A stretch of DNA of 64,000 bases from Trichomonas vaginalis G3. Its lineage: Eukaryota; Parabasalia; Trichomonadida; Trichomonadidae. Positions 18,410 through 26,691 of the stretch are shown one piece after another (position 1 is the first letter of the stretch; each line of letters opens with the position of its first letter). Position numbers and translations under genes: made by a program. The notes beneath the pieces are model-generated. The model was not told where the DNA came from, did no database searches, and saw nothing but the letters and a program-made list of their open reading frames with translations. The DNA is taken from NCBI RefSeq assembly GCF_026262505.1, contig NC_067206.1, positions 22,893,896 through 22,957,895 of the forward strand, in the 5' to 3' direction.

Positions 18410-18805
18410 TTACATTCCCCACGTTTGAGGCGGTTGAGGTTGGTTATTGTTTACCCATTGTTGTGCATGGTTATATCCTCTGTTAAAGAATCTTTCACCT
18501 TGGTCCATATAGTGTCCTGCTTGGTTATAGTAGTCATTTGCTTTGTTATAATAGTTTCCTGCTTGTCTTCCTACATTGTCCATCCATCCTTGAACTTTTC
18601 CTCTTGTTTCAGGATTTGGAATAAGATTTCTGCATCTCGTGCTACATCCCAACCTTTCTGTACAGTTTGTATAGGTTGTGCTTTCTCTTAAGTATACCTA
18701 ATGTACTCAAAATCTTCCTTCCAACTCCAAATACACCTCTGGCTATTGTTCCACTGCGGGCAAAAATCTGGATGCAACTCCTGCTAATGCGCCAAATAAA
18801 CCCAT
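18410..18805 (-). pseudogene. Gly-rich/amphipathic virion-type protein remnant (A)
   Basis: The counterpart at 47,356-47,757 looks whole: 133 residues with a Gly/Ala/Leu hydrophobic amphipathic start and an Asn/Tyr/Gln-rich tail. It diverges from the integrase gene over a spacer with TTTTTACCCTATAAGAAATG. Broken about twice. Confidence 0.6.
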
Positions 18806-18822
18806 TTCTTATAGGGTAAAAA

Positions 18823-19782
18823 ATGACGAATCCAAACAAGGACCCCTATGTTTCTAAGGCAACAAAGAAAGCACTCATGATAAAAAATCTTTAGTTCAAC
18901 ACCAAATGCTTGGTTTATGGATATCTTGGAAAACATTCCGAGGTATAGAGAAGATGGACCACCATACGGCTAATATTTGTCGGTCAAAACACAAGATACT
19001 GTGAAGCCATACCATTGCAGTCCAAAAATATTTTAGATGTGAAAACTGCTTTGACAATCTTCGTTGACAAATACCATCCAACAAAACTGACATCTGACTG
19101 TGAAAGTTCTTTCAAATCAGACGATATTAAAAACTATCTGCGTTCAAAAAATGTAAACCAATATTTCATTGTCGACCAAAACCATTCTGCTCTTGGTGTC
19201 ATTGACAGTTGTATAAAAATCTTAAGAGACTTAAATCAACCACAAGGTGGTGAAGCAAATGAAATGTCATATGACGACAAGTATAGACACTTCTCCATGG
19301 CAAAGATGAGACAAGTTTTAAATATTTACAATACCCGTAAACAAAAAGGTTTGGGAAACCACTCCCCCGAAGAAATGAAAAACAACCCCGACTTAGAGAA
19401 AGACTATATATTTAACAATTTAGTCAAAAGAGACAAACAAGAAAGAATGCCAGGCTTCAAACTTAAGAAAGGTGACAAAGTAAAAATAGAAATACCTAAA
19501 CGCGACCCATATGAAAATACTATTGACTATGACAACAACAAGTACCCGACAGGTACTCACATTCGTGTTCGTAAAAATAGAAGAAAGTATACAAGAGAAT
19601 ATTATGAAGTTTTAGGCAAACATGGCAAAATGTACACACTGCAAGCAGAAGATAAAACTACTATTGTCAGACCTCGTTTCAAACTTGTCAAAGTTCAAGG
19701 TGGTATACTTTCAAAGACAGTTCCTAACAAATATAAGACAACTCCTGACGAATATGCTAAAGAAGTTGAAAATGACGACTAA
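18823..19782 (+). pseudogene. rve integrase (Polinton A), broken
   Basis: A retroviral-type DDE integrase core is recognisable from TKLTSDCESSFKSDDIKNYL and HSALGVIDSCIKILRDLNQ, followed by a basic beta-rich C-terminal domain (DKVKIEIPKRDPYENT) as in other Polinton integrases. It would join element ends to host DNA. It converges with the fibre gene, overlapping by 4 bases. The copy at 46,381-47,339 is nearly identical. Broken two or three times. Confidence 0.8.
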
Positions 19783-21112
19783 GCATTTCTATACCATGCG
19801 TAAACTGTCATGTAAGGTGGCATGTAGTCTTTACTTTGTCCTGTTGTTTGCGTATACCCTGAAACGCGATGTGTATGGTTTCCTTCTCCCTGTGTGCTAC
19901 CCCAGAAACAATTTATAGCAAACTGAACGTTGTCTTTAACATCATATCCTTTACCTTTTTTCATTGCTGACCAATCCCAAAATCTATGCTTATGCCAACC
20001 TGCTTGAGATGTACTTAAATCTATGTAGTGACTGTGCGCAGGTAAGTTTTCACCTGAAATCGTTTTACTTCCACCTGTTTCCTTTGAAGAGTTTGCACAA
20101 TACAAAAACCTGTCGACTATTTGAGTCCAAGTTCCGAGACCAAGTACTACTTCTGGTTTGGTAGAGTTCATTGACGTGTAAATAGAACCTATAGGATATA
20201 GTGTTTGAAGTATTTCTGTCTTTAACGTTTGAAGCTCTGTTTTGTCAGCTTTTTTATCTAACTCATCGTTAACATATGTTTTGTCAGCTTTGTTGTCATA
20301 TAAATCTTGAGCAGTGAATTTAACTTTGTTTTCATCTCCATGACATAGACATTTCTACATTTAATGTCTTTCATCGTTGTTATGTCATCCTCCGATGTTA
20401 AACCTTGTGGAAAGTTAGGAGGTTTCCAATTTAATACATCCCCACCAGTTCCATCAGGTTCTTCAACCGTTCCTGCAATATTTTCTATACAACAGTTGCG
20501 AAGAAATCGTGTGTATGTCAACGTCACTTTTCCTGTTTAAGGTTTCTTGTAAGTTTGTAATATTTGCAATGGTATGTGTATGAGTCTTTTTAGAAATTCT
20601 TTGTCAGCTCTTGTCACTTCACTTGACATTTTATTGTCAACATATGTTTTGTCTGCTAGTTCAGGATGAGTATGTTCTTTCGTTGCATATGTTGCATCTG
20701 CTCTGTCATGTTCTTCTTGAACTTTTTCAATGACATACTCTTTGTCAGCTTTGTTGTCAACATCTGCTTTCGTTGCATATGTTGCATCTGCTCTGTCATG
20801 TTCTTCTTGAACTTTTTCAATGACATACTCTTTGTCAGCTTTGTTGTCAATATCTGCCTTCAAAAGAAGTTCATCTATAGGTTTCTCGTTTAAAGTTCTT
20901 TTTGTTGGATTTATACAAACAGTATGGTTCTTACTGTCTTGAAACAGAAACTCATCTGTCATTGGGTTTATCGTCAGTTTTAAGTTTCCTTCTTTCAATG
21001 ACTCAGATATCTTAGAATAGTTTGAAAAGTTTGTTGTGTTCTTATTTAGAGCTTGCACAATGAGCTGTCGGTTGTGTTGTATTTCTCTCATAGACGCTGT
21101 TTCTTTCGACAT
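19779..21112 (-). pseudogene. Fibre protein with phage gp10/tail-collar-like end (Polinton A), broken
   Basis: The N-terminal part is helical, followed by repeated KADKEYV-type units (a tandem duplication of about 100 bases near 20,690-20,850). The C-terminal domain reads YPIGSIYTSMNST, then GTWTQIVDRFLYCANS, AHSHY and YMPPYMTVYAWYRNA, the pattern of the C-terminal domain of T4-like gp10 and many phage tail fibres. It probably bound host surfaces (inference). Broken about three times; the copy in piece C is at 44,974-46,384. Confidence 0.75.
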
Positions 21113-21130
21113 TTTTATTCTAGATAAAAT
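21113..21130. promoter_or_regulatory. Shared virion-type box TTTTTATTCTAGATAAAAT
   Basis: An 18-base spacer between divergent fibre and penton-like-family genes. It has the TCTA core in A/T sequence seen before many capsid-side starts (5,130; 33,975; 43,460; 44,955; 57,828). Mavirus and Cafeteria roenbergensis virus late genes are known to use a TCTA motif; similarity only. Confidence 0.5.
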
Positions 21131-21979
21131 ATGCTTTCAATAGAAAAAGAAAATTCAAGAGTTGCTACAACTAAACCATTAGATGAACTTTTTACTAACG
21201 TAGGTCAAAAGTTTGAGACAGAGACCGTAAAGCATGAAGGCTATCGTTTTGACTACCCACTAAGATGGTTAAGAGACCCATCTGTCACAAAAGCTGTTGG
21301 CTTTCGTAGAATGAAGTTCATTTCAGAAGCCATACATGGTTTCCCATTTACGGTCGCTTTTGAAGTTCGATACTATAACAAAGAAAAACATACGTATGAG
21401 AAATTTGAACAGGGAAAACTTTTACAAGTTAGTTTGCTTGTAAACTTAGAAACAACTCTTCAAGCTTTTCAAGAAAAAATAAACGATATCTATCTCGAAT
21501 ATGCAAAACAGTACAACATTGACGAAGGAGAGTACCATCTCGATATTATATATGACAGGAAAAATGCAACTGTTAAAATCGATAGAATAGAAGACCTTGG
21601 AGAAAACGTTTATATTTCTACAAAATATAACAACTTGGCATGGTATAGGTTTTTGAGGATGTTAAATCAGCCTGCAGAATATCCAGTACACCCGAACTTT
21701 TATGAAGTCGAAAACCCTAATGGAACATATGAAAATGTTTTCGACCCAGATGCTATTATAGTTCATGCTTCATTTTCTGGTGCACAAAACTCTTTTTTAT
21801 GCTTGGCAAATGACTTTTACGAAAAACCTACAAAGCTATATGAACCACCGAGTGGAAGTATTTCAGACTTTCAAGTATGGTTTACAACAGATGGAAGAAA
21901 GAGAATAGTTCCATTATACCATGCGTTTTACTTAGAACTTAGTCTCATATACAACTACTATCGAACGGTAAAAATATAA
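21131..21979 (+). CDS. Virion-type protein with variable middle, 282 aa (Polinton A)
   Basis: MLSIEKENSRVATTKPLDEL... The first 70 and last 85 residues are almost identical to the piece C copy (44,107-44,954), while the middle (about residues 75-200) has diverged strongly. Piece B carries a distant homologue at 31,787-32,667 with the same Y-P-x-x-W start pattern and an S-x-S...LCL-N-x-x-Y end pattern. It is found in both Polinton lineages near capsid-side genes, so a structural role such as a spike or vertex protein is likely (inference). Looks whole. Confidence 0.6.
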   Translation: MLSIEKENSRVATTKPLDELFTNVGQKFETETVKHEGYRFDYPLRWLRDPSVTKAVGFRRMKFISEAIHGFPFTVAFEVRYYNKEKHTYEKFEQGKLLQVSLLVNLETTLQAFQEKINDIYLEYAKQYNIDEGEYHLDIIYDRKNATVKIDRIEDLGENVYISTKYNNLAWYRFLRMLNQPAEYPVHPNFYEVENPNGTYENVFDPDAIIVHASFSGAQNSFLCLANDFYEKPTKLYEPPSGSISDFQVWFTTDGRKRIVPLYHAFYLELSLIYNYYRTVKI

Positions 21980-21981
21980 TT

Positions 21982-22225
21982 TTAATATGGTTGAGGTGTT
22001 GGATTTGGTTGCCAACTTGACTGTGGTGCAGGTTCAGGCTGTTGTATAACAGGAGCTTGTTCTTCTGGTTCAGGGTCTTTAGGTATATATACCAACAAAC
22101 TGACCTACCCTTTTACCAATATTTTTGACTCCGTTCCAAATTCCTCTTCCTACGGTTTTTATTCCATTCCATATACCTCTTCCAACATTTCGAAAGAAGT
22201 TTCCTATCTTACTGAAGAAACCCAT
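21982..22225 (-). pseudogene. Cationic amphipathic peptide gene remnant (A)
   Basis: The counterpart at 43,860-44,102 looks whole (80 residues, repeated GRGIWNG units). Broken once or twice here. Confidence 0.55.
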
Positions 22226-22239
22226 TTTACTATATGTAA

Positions 22240-22604
22240 AAATCTAATGTCGCCTAGTCTCTTACGTTTCCTGTTGAGTTCCATAGCATTCTTTAACTGG
22301 AGCTCATACATTCTATTTCTCCTCTGGTAGAAAACATACTCTGGGTCAACTCCTGTGTTCGCGTCATCTGCATAGAGTTGTTTATATCCCACTTCAGGTT
22401 TGTATAAAACTCTTTCCATCTCATATTTGCATACCATGGTGGTAAGCCTAACGCAGCGTCATTTGACATGGCAGTTTGCATTTGTACATCTGTTGGCACT
22501 TGACCATAGTTTGCCATTGCAGTTTGTATTCTAACTTCATTTGGAATATTCTCTGGGTTTGGTTGTCCAGGTTGCTGTGCATTCGCTAAGTTCTGTGCGT
22601 CCAT
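22240..22604 (-). pseudogene. Small virion-side protein remnant (A), MDAQNLANAQQ type
   Basis: It matches the whole-looking 120-residue gene at 43,479-43,841. The start follows TTTTTATCTAATATTAA on this strand. Broken about once. Confidence 0.6.
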
Positions 22605-22624
22605 TTAATATTAGATAAAAATAT

Positions 22625-22760
22625 CTCTTACGAGTACATATACTGAACATTTGCAGGCATTGGTTCATCTTTCATATTCTCTATATCTTTCTGCCACGTC
22701 AAATAAGTAAATGACACAATGGAAAAAACCTAAAACAAGTAGTCCTATTTCAAACCACAT
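22625..22760 (-). pseudogene. Tiny membrane peptide gene remnant (A)
   Basis: It matches the 43-residue single-span peptide at 43,324-43,455, in the same place beside the methylase gene. Lightly broken. Confidence 0.5.
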
Positions 22761-22763
22761 TTA

Positions 22764-23562
22764 CTTACTAGTAAAATTTCTTTGTTATGACACTTTCTCC
22801 AGTTTATAGGACCTCTCTCATATTCTATCTTATCGTATCTAAACTCATAGTCAATGTATGTCCTCTAACCATCTCATGACATTTCCAAACCACTTTTATC
22901 GGATGTAAAGTAAAAGCATGGATGGTTATGTAAAACGTCTAAAGTTTCTAAAGAGTCTCTCAAAGTCCAGTCTACTTGGTATTGAAAATCCCATGTGTTA
23001 TAGAACGGCGGGTCTACTATAAAGAAAACATTTTCCTTGTTTTTATATTTTTCATACAACTCTGTCCAATGACATCTCACAAACTCTATACCCTCAATAT
23101 ATTTTTCTATGTTCTCTTTGAAAACATTTGTATAGTTAAGATTAAAACTTTTGACATAAGTGTTTCAATGTCATGAACTCTTATAGCACCACTATATAAT
23201 AGTCTAGCAGATATACTATCCCAGTCAATATACTCTGCCTTTTTCAAAACCTCTCTGACAGTATTTTTCTTATCTAATGGTATACGTTCCATCTTACCTA
23301 TAGGTATCTTTTCTTTTAACGCTTTCAATATATTGTTTGTGTCTGGAATATGTTTGAGACGGTCCATATAGTTGTCGAAGTCATTGCATATAATCTTTGA
23401 GTCTGGGAATATTATATGACATAGATGGGATATATAGAAACTTCCACCGAACAAGTCTACAAATGTTAGACCATTCGGTAGTTTCTTAAGTTCTCTCAAT
23501 AGAATATCTTTACATCTACTCTTATTTCCAAAGAAGGGTAACGGTGGTTTTGTAAAATTCAT
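22764..23562 (-). pseudogene. D12-class adenine DNA methyltransferase (Polinton A), broken
   Basis: It matches the whole-looking gene at 42,521-43,339, with the PLPFFGNKSR start, FVDLFGGSFY and VDPPF motifs recognisable. Broken two or three times. Confidence 0.8.
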
Positions 23563-23702
23563 TTTATATATATAATAAAAATGTTTTTACCTGAAAAGTG
23601 ACAGAAAAGCGGCTTTTGACAGATGTTTTATTGTGACTTCTTCGTAAAGACTTTGTTGAGATTTCTTCGTAAATGAGTGTAAATGACCCAAAAATATATT
23701 TT

Positions 23703-23752
23703 AGGGTAGAAGGGTATATCTAACCTCTTTTCTAACCTCATTTCTACCCTCT
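23703..23752 (+). repeat. Solo motif array (GGGTAGA/TCTAACC)
   Basis: GGGTAGAAGGGTATATCTAACC plus two direct units, then CTTGAATTTTCATGAATTTC. Forward orientation; no gene is enclosed. Confidence 0.8.
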
Positions 23753-23847
23753 TGAATTTTCATGAATTTCTTCGTAAAGACTTTGTTGAGACTTCTTCGT
23801 AAAGACTTTGTTAAGACTTCTTCGTAAATGACCCAAAAATATATTTA

Positions 23848-23895
23848 GGGTAGAAGGGTATATCTAACCTTTTTTCTAACCTCATTTCTACCCTC
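23848..23895 (+). repeat. Solo motif array, second forward copy
   Basis: Nearly the same as 23,703-23,752, including the CTTGAATTTTCATGAATTTC tail. Confidence 0.8.
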
Positions 23896-24068
23896 TTGAA
23901 TTTTCATGAATTTCTTCGTAAAGACTTTGTTAAGACTTCTTCGTAAAGACTTTGTTAAGACTTCTTCGTAAAGACTTTGTCAAGACTTCATCGTAAAGAC
24001 TTTGTTGAGATTTCTTCGTAAATGACCCTAGTAGTATATTTTTGGTGTAAATTTCATGAAAATTCAAG

Positions 24069-24117
24069 AGGGTAGAAAAGAGGTTAGAAAAGAGGTTAGA
24101 TATACCCTTCTACCCTA
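24069..24117 (-). repeat. Solo motif array, inverted copy
   Basis: The reverse complement of the array type at 23,703, preceded by TTCATGAAAATTCAAG. With the next copy it faces the two forward arrays. Confidence 0.8.
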
Positions 24118-24153
24118 AAATATATTTTTGGTGTAAATTTCATGAAAATTCAA

Positions 24154-24203
24154 GAGGGTAGAAAAGAGGTTAGAAAAGAGGTTAGATATACCCTTCTACC
24201 CTA
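24154..24203 (-). repeat. Solo motif array, second inverted copy
   Basis: A tandem duplicate of the 24,069 array including its flanks (about 85-base period). Confidence 0.8.
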
Positions 24204-24230
24204 AACATTATTTTTGTCTGATTTTACGAA

Positions 24231-24646
24231 GAAGTCTTGACAAAACATTTACGATGAAATCTTGACAAAACATTTACGAAGAAGTCTTGACAAAACATTT
24301 ACGAAGAAGTCTTGACAAAACATTTACGAAGAAGTCTTGACAAAACATTTACGAAGAAGTCTTGACAAAACATTTACGAAGAAGTCTTGACAAAACATTT
24401 ACGAAGAAGTCTTGACAAAACATTTACGAAGAAGTCTTGACAAAACATTTACGAAGAAGTCTTGACAAAACATTTACGAAGAAGTCTTGACAAAACATTT
24501 ACGAAGAAGTCTTGACAAAACATTTACGAAGAAGTCTTGACAAAACATTTACGAAGAAGTCTTGACAAAACATTTACGAAGAAGTCTTGACAAAACATTT
24601 ACGAAGAAGTCTTGACAAAACATTTACGAAGAAGTCTTGACAAAAA
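24231..24646 (+). repeat. 25-bp tandem array at Polinton A terminus
   Basis: About 17 head-to-tail units of a 25-base sequence containing CGAAGAAGTCTTGACAAAAC, almost without variation except near the left edge. There are no unique spacers, so it is a plain tandem array. It lies 170-620 bases inside the element end. Recent amplification is likely because units are so uniform. Confidence 0.9.
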
Positions 24647-24711
24647 AGTCAACGGCTGGTCGGCTGGGGTTCGGTCCTCCTCTTGGGTCTTGGGAAAAAC
24701 ATCTTCGGGGG

Positions 24712-24818
24712 CTAGAAGGCACGAAGTGCCTGGAAGCCATCCCCCAAGAAAAAAAAAACTTCATTATACTCATTCATCCTCAGGGCTAGAAGGCACGAAG
24801 TGCCTGGAAGCCCCACTT

Positions 24819-24854
<36 letters not shown>
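24712..24854. repeat. Terminal hairpins and poly-T tract of Polinton A
   Basis: Two copies of the hairpin GGCTAGAAGGCAC-gaa-GTGCCTGGAAGCC (near 24,717-24,746 and 24,785-24,812), then about 36 T. The exact reverse complement order (poly-A, hairpin, hairpin) stands at the left end of piece C (42,254-42,390), so this is the element terminus. Host-like sequence follows at 24,855. Confidence 0.8.
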
Positions 24855-25175
24855 CATTGAAAATCCTTATAAGATTTTACAAAAATATTAGATCCAATAT
24901 CATCTCACCCAATTAACAGTATACGTTCATGCATTTAGATGTGTGCTTAAAGGTGTTTCAATTCATTGCATATTCCATATCATCTATTGAGTAATATAAT
25001 CATGATGAATTTCATTAGGATATTTCCACAAATTGGCTTGGACAATTCTTTTATGATAGTCCAAAAGAACCAGAAAAATCATTAGAATAACTTAAATATA
25101 ATCAATTTTTATCTAGCAAAACAAAATTCCTAACAAGAAACAAGATAGCATAGCTAACATAACCCAGAGAGTGAG
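24855..25175. other. Host 3' flank of Myb gene, no gene seen
   Basis: AT-rich sequence between the Polinton terminus and the Myb stop codon. No frame, repeat or RNA gene was recognised. Confidence 0.5.
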
Positions 25176-25721
25176 TTACTCCGTAATCGGCATATTAGCG
25201 TCTAAAGGAGCTGGCATTTGACCATTTGCCGCAGCTTGGAATGCTATTTTTCCAGATAGCGTAGTAAATCTATTTTTAATATGAATGTCGGTTCTATCAG
25301 GAAAGCTTTTTGCAATTATTGCCCATTGTCTTCCGAATTCTTGATATTTTTGAATTAATAAAGCATCTTCTTCTGGAGACCAAGGTCTTAGATTGACCTC
25401 AGGCCTCAAGTAGTTTTTCCATCTATCACGACATTGCCTAGCATTTCTATTCTTGAGTACTGCTGCAATACTTTTCCAATCATAGCCATATTGCTGCACC
25501 AATCGTTTCAATGTTTCATCTTCTCCAGGTGTGAACTTATGCTTTCTTGTATTTTTATTTCCGGGTTGCGCTGGAACGTTTTGAATCAAATTAGGGTCAA
25601 AATTCGGATAAGCGCTTAAGTATTCATGTATCTGTGATAAAGAATTCATCATTGTGTTTGGATCTATCATCTGTCCAGGAAGAGGAAGATTGGGTGGCTG
25701 CTCGTCTTTATCCATTGTCAT
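25176..25721 (-). CDS. Myb-like (R2R3-type) transcription factor
   Basis: 181 residues. Two Myb repeats: residues about 58-107 (KFTPGEDETLKRLVQQYGYD, then W-KSIAAVLKNRNARQCRDRWKNYL) and about 112-160 (RPWSPEEDALLIQKYQEFGR, then QWAIIAKSFPDRTDIHIKNRF). A Pro/Asn-rich N-terminus precedes them. It should bind promoter DNA in the nucleus; trichomonads have a large family of such short Myb proteins. Two in-frame ATGs (25,721 and 25,715) are possible starts. Uninterrupted, host gene; its nearest neighbours are the Polinton end and an intergenic region. Confidence 0.9.
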   Translation of the reverse strand: MTMDKDEQPPNLPLPGQMIDPNTMMNSLSQIHEYLSAYPNFDPNLIQNVPAQPGNKNTRKHKFTPGEDETLKRLVQQYGYDWKSIAAVLKNRNARQCRDRWKNYLRPEVNLRPWSPEEDALLIQKYQEFGRQWAIIAKSFPDRTDIHIKNRFTTLSGKIAFQAAANGQMPAPLDANMPITE

Positions 25722-26691
25722 CCTTGAAACTTTTGATAATAAAAAGTGCCATAAAGCCCGCCATTTTTCGTTTTATTTGAAAACTCGAACTTAATTATAA
25801 TCATCAGGGATATATTAATGTTAATATTTCGATGATGCAATATGTTGGAAAATCAAGTTTTTTTGCAGGATATATGTGAAATTTATTGGCTATATAGGCC
25901 CTACATGTTTCTTTCTGTTTCCTTAGCACCAACAAGCCACAGATTCCACATTTGCTTGAACATATCATCATTTTATAATGTTATTACTTATAAAAGATCT
26001 AAAGGATAAAGTATTTGAAATATCTTTACATATGCTATTTTGTTAGTAGAAAATTAATCTTGATAAAGAAAATCAGAGTTTCTCAGATTCTTTCATAAAT
26101 GGAGATTTTTTGTAGTAATTTACACCCTAAACAATGCATTTGCTGGCCATCACTATAATGATATAACATGTTTCTCAGTTTATGTTCGAGGCATTTGAGT
26201 AACTTTTATGAAATTTGCAACAACAAACATGGAAATTGATGATTGAATTTAAAATTTATATCTCACAAAAGAGTTATTACATGATTGTAAAAGATATAAC
26301 TATAAAGGTGGAATAAACGATAGAGTTTTAGTTTACTCGTTTTATGTTTTAGTTTGGACCAAAAATATAAAAAATCTGTGTTTGTGTTTGTCACAAAGCA
26401 ATTTTCATATGTCATTTTAAATTCTTGACATTTCCAAACGATAGACACTCGGAAAAATTGGATATAATACTGTTTCCAGAAGCAGTGTTATTTCTTACCA
26501 TTTTCCCTTAAAAATAACGTTCTTGATGCATTTTACATCATTGAATTTTTTTTAGTTTTCAATTTTTCAATGATGTAAAATCTAAGAATTTTGAACTCGC
26601 ACTCGGGTTTTTATTGTATTAAATGAGTATATTTTTTCTTGTTCGAAGTTAAAAGTGAAATGGTTATAATTTTTTTTTCTTACAAAGGAAA
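25722..26691. other. Host intergenic region between Myb and surface-protein-like gene
   Basis: About 970 bases of AT-rich sequence without a convincing frame. It should hold the Myb promoter (right side of Myb on the minus strand) and the promoter of the gene starting at 26,692. I could not find a clear trichomonad initiator (TCAYW) just before either ATG. One strong inverted repeat lies at 26,530-26,581. Confidence 0.5.
26530..26581. repeat. Perfect 16-bp inverted repeat (stem-loop)
   Basis: ATTTTACATCATTGAA (26,530-26,545) and TTCAATGATGTAAAAT (26,566-26,581) are exact reverse complements separated by 20 T/A-rich bases, about 110 bases before the signal-peptide gene. It could be an operator, a hairpin or a tiny transposon remnant. 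Confidence 0.8.

Larger units (their letters stand above)
23635..24035 (-). repeat. Degenerate 25-bp repeats, opposite orientation to terminal array
   Basis: Units of the form GACTTCTTCGTAAAGACTTTG repeat at about 25 bases, interrupted by two motif arrays (23,703-23,752 and 23,848-23,895). They are the reverse complement relatives of the regular array at 24,231-24,646, so the terminus forms a large imperfect inverted structure. Confidence 0.75.
1..24854. mobile_element. Polinton/Maverick piece A (left end outside window)
   Basis: This stretch carries the Polinton gene set: double jelly-roll capsid remnant, SF3 helicase, A32-like packaging ATPase, protein-primed-type DNA polymerase B, rve integrase and fibre genes. 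The right terminus is a 25-bp tandem array, two copies of a hairpin and a poly-T tract ending at 24,854, where host-like sequence begins. The left end lies outside the window. The virion genes at 1-5,130 and the segment 18-23.6 kb are broken many times, while 5.7-9.6 kb and 11-18 kb look mostly whole. Near-identity to pieces C and D suggests a young copy. No target-site duplication can be tested because one end is missing. Confidence 0.9.

Noticed and set aside
24231-24646. Regular short repeats that might be read as a CRISPR array
   Set aside because: Units are head-to-tail with no unique spacers, in a eukaryotic element terminus, with no cas-like genes.
24819-24854. Poly-T as the tail of a retrotransposed copy
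   Set aside because: The mirror-image poly-A of piece C is joined to the same hairpins, so it belongs to the element end; no LINE, SINE or reverse transcriptase was seen.
26263-26448. 61-codon minus-strand frame in the host intergenic region
   Set aside because: AT-rich, no start context, composition like surrounding non-coding DNA.
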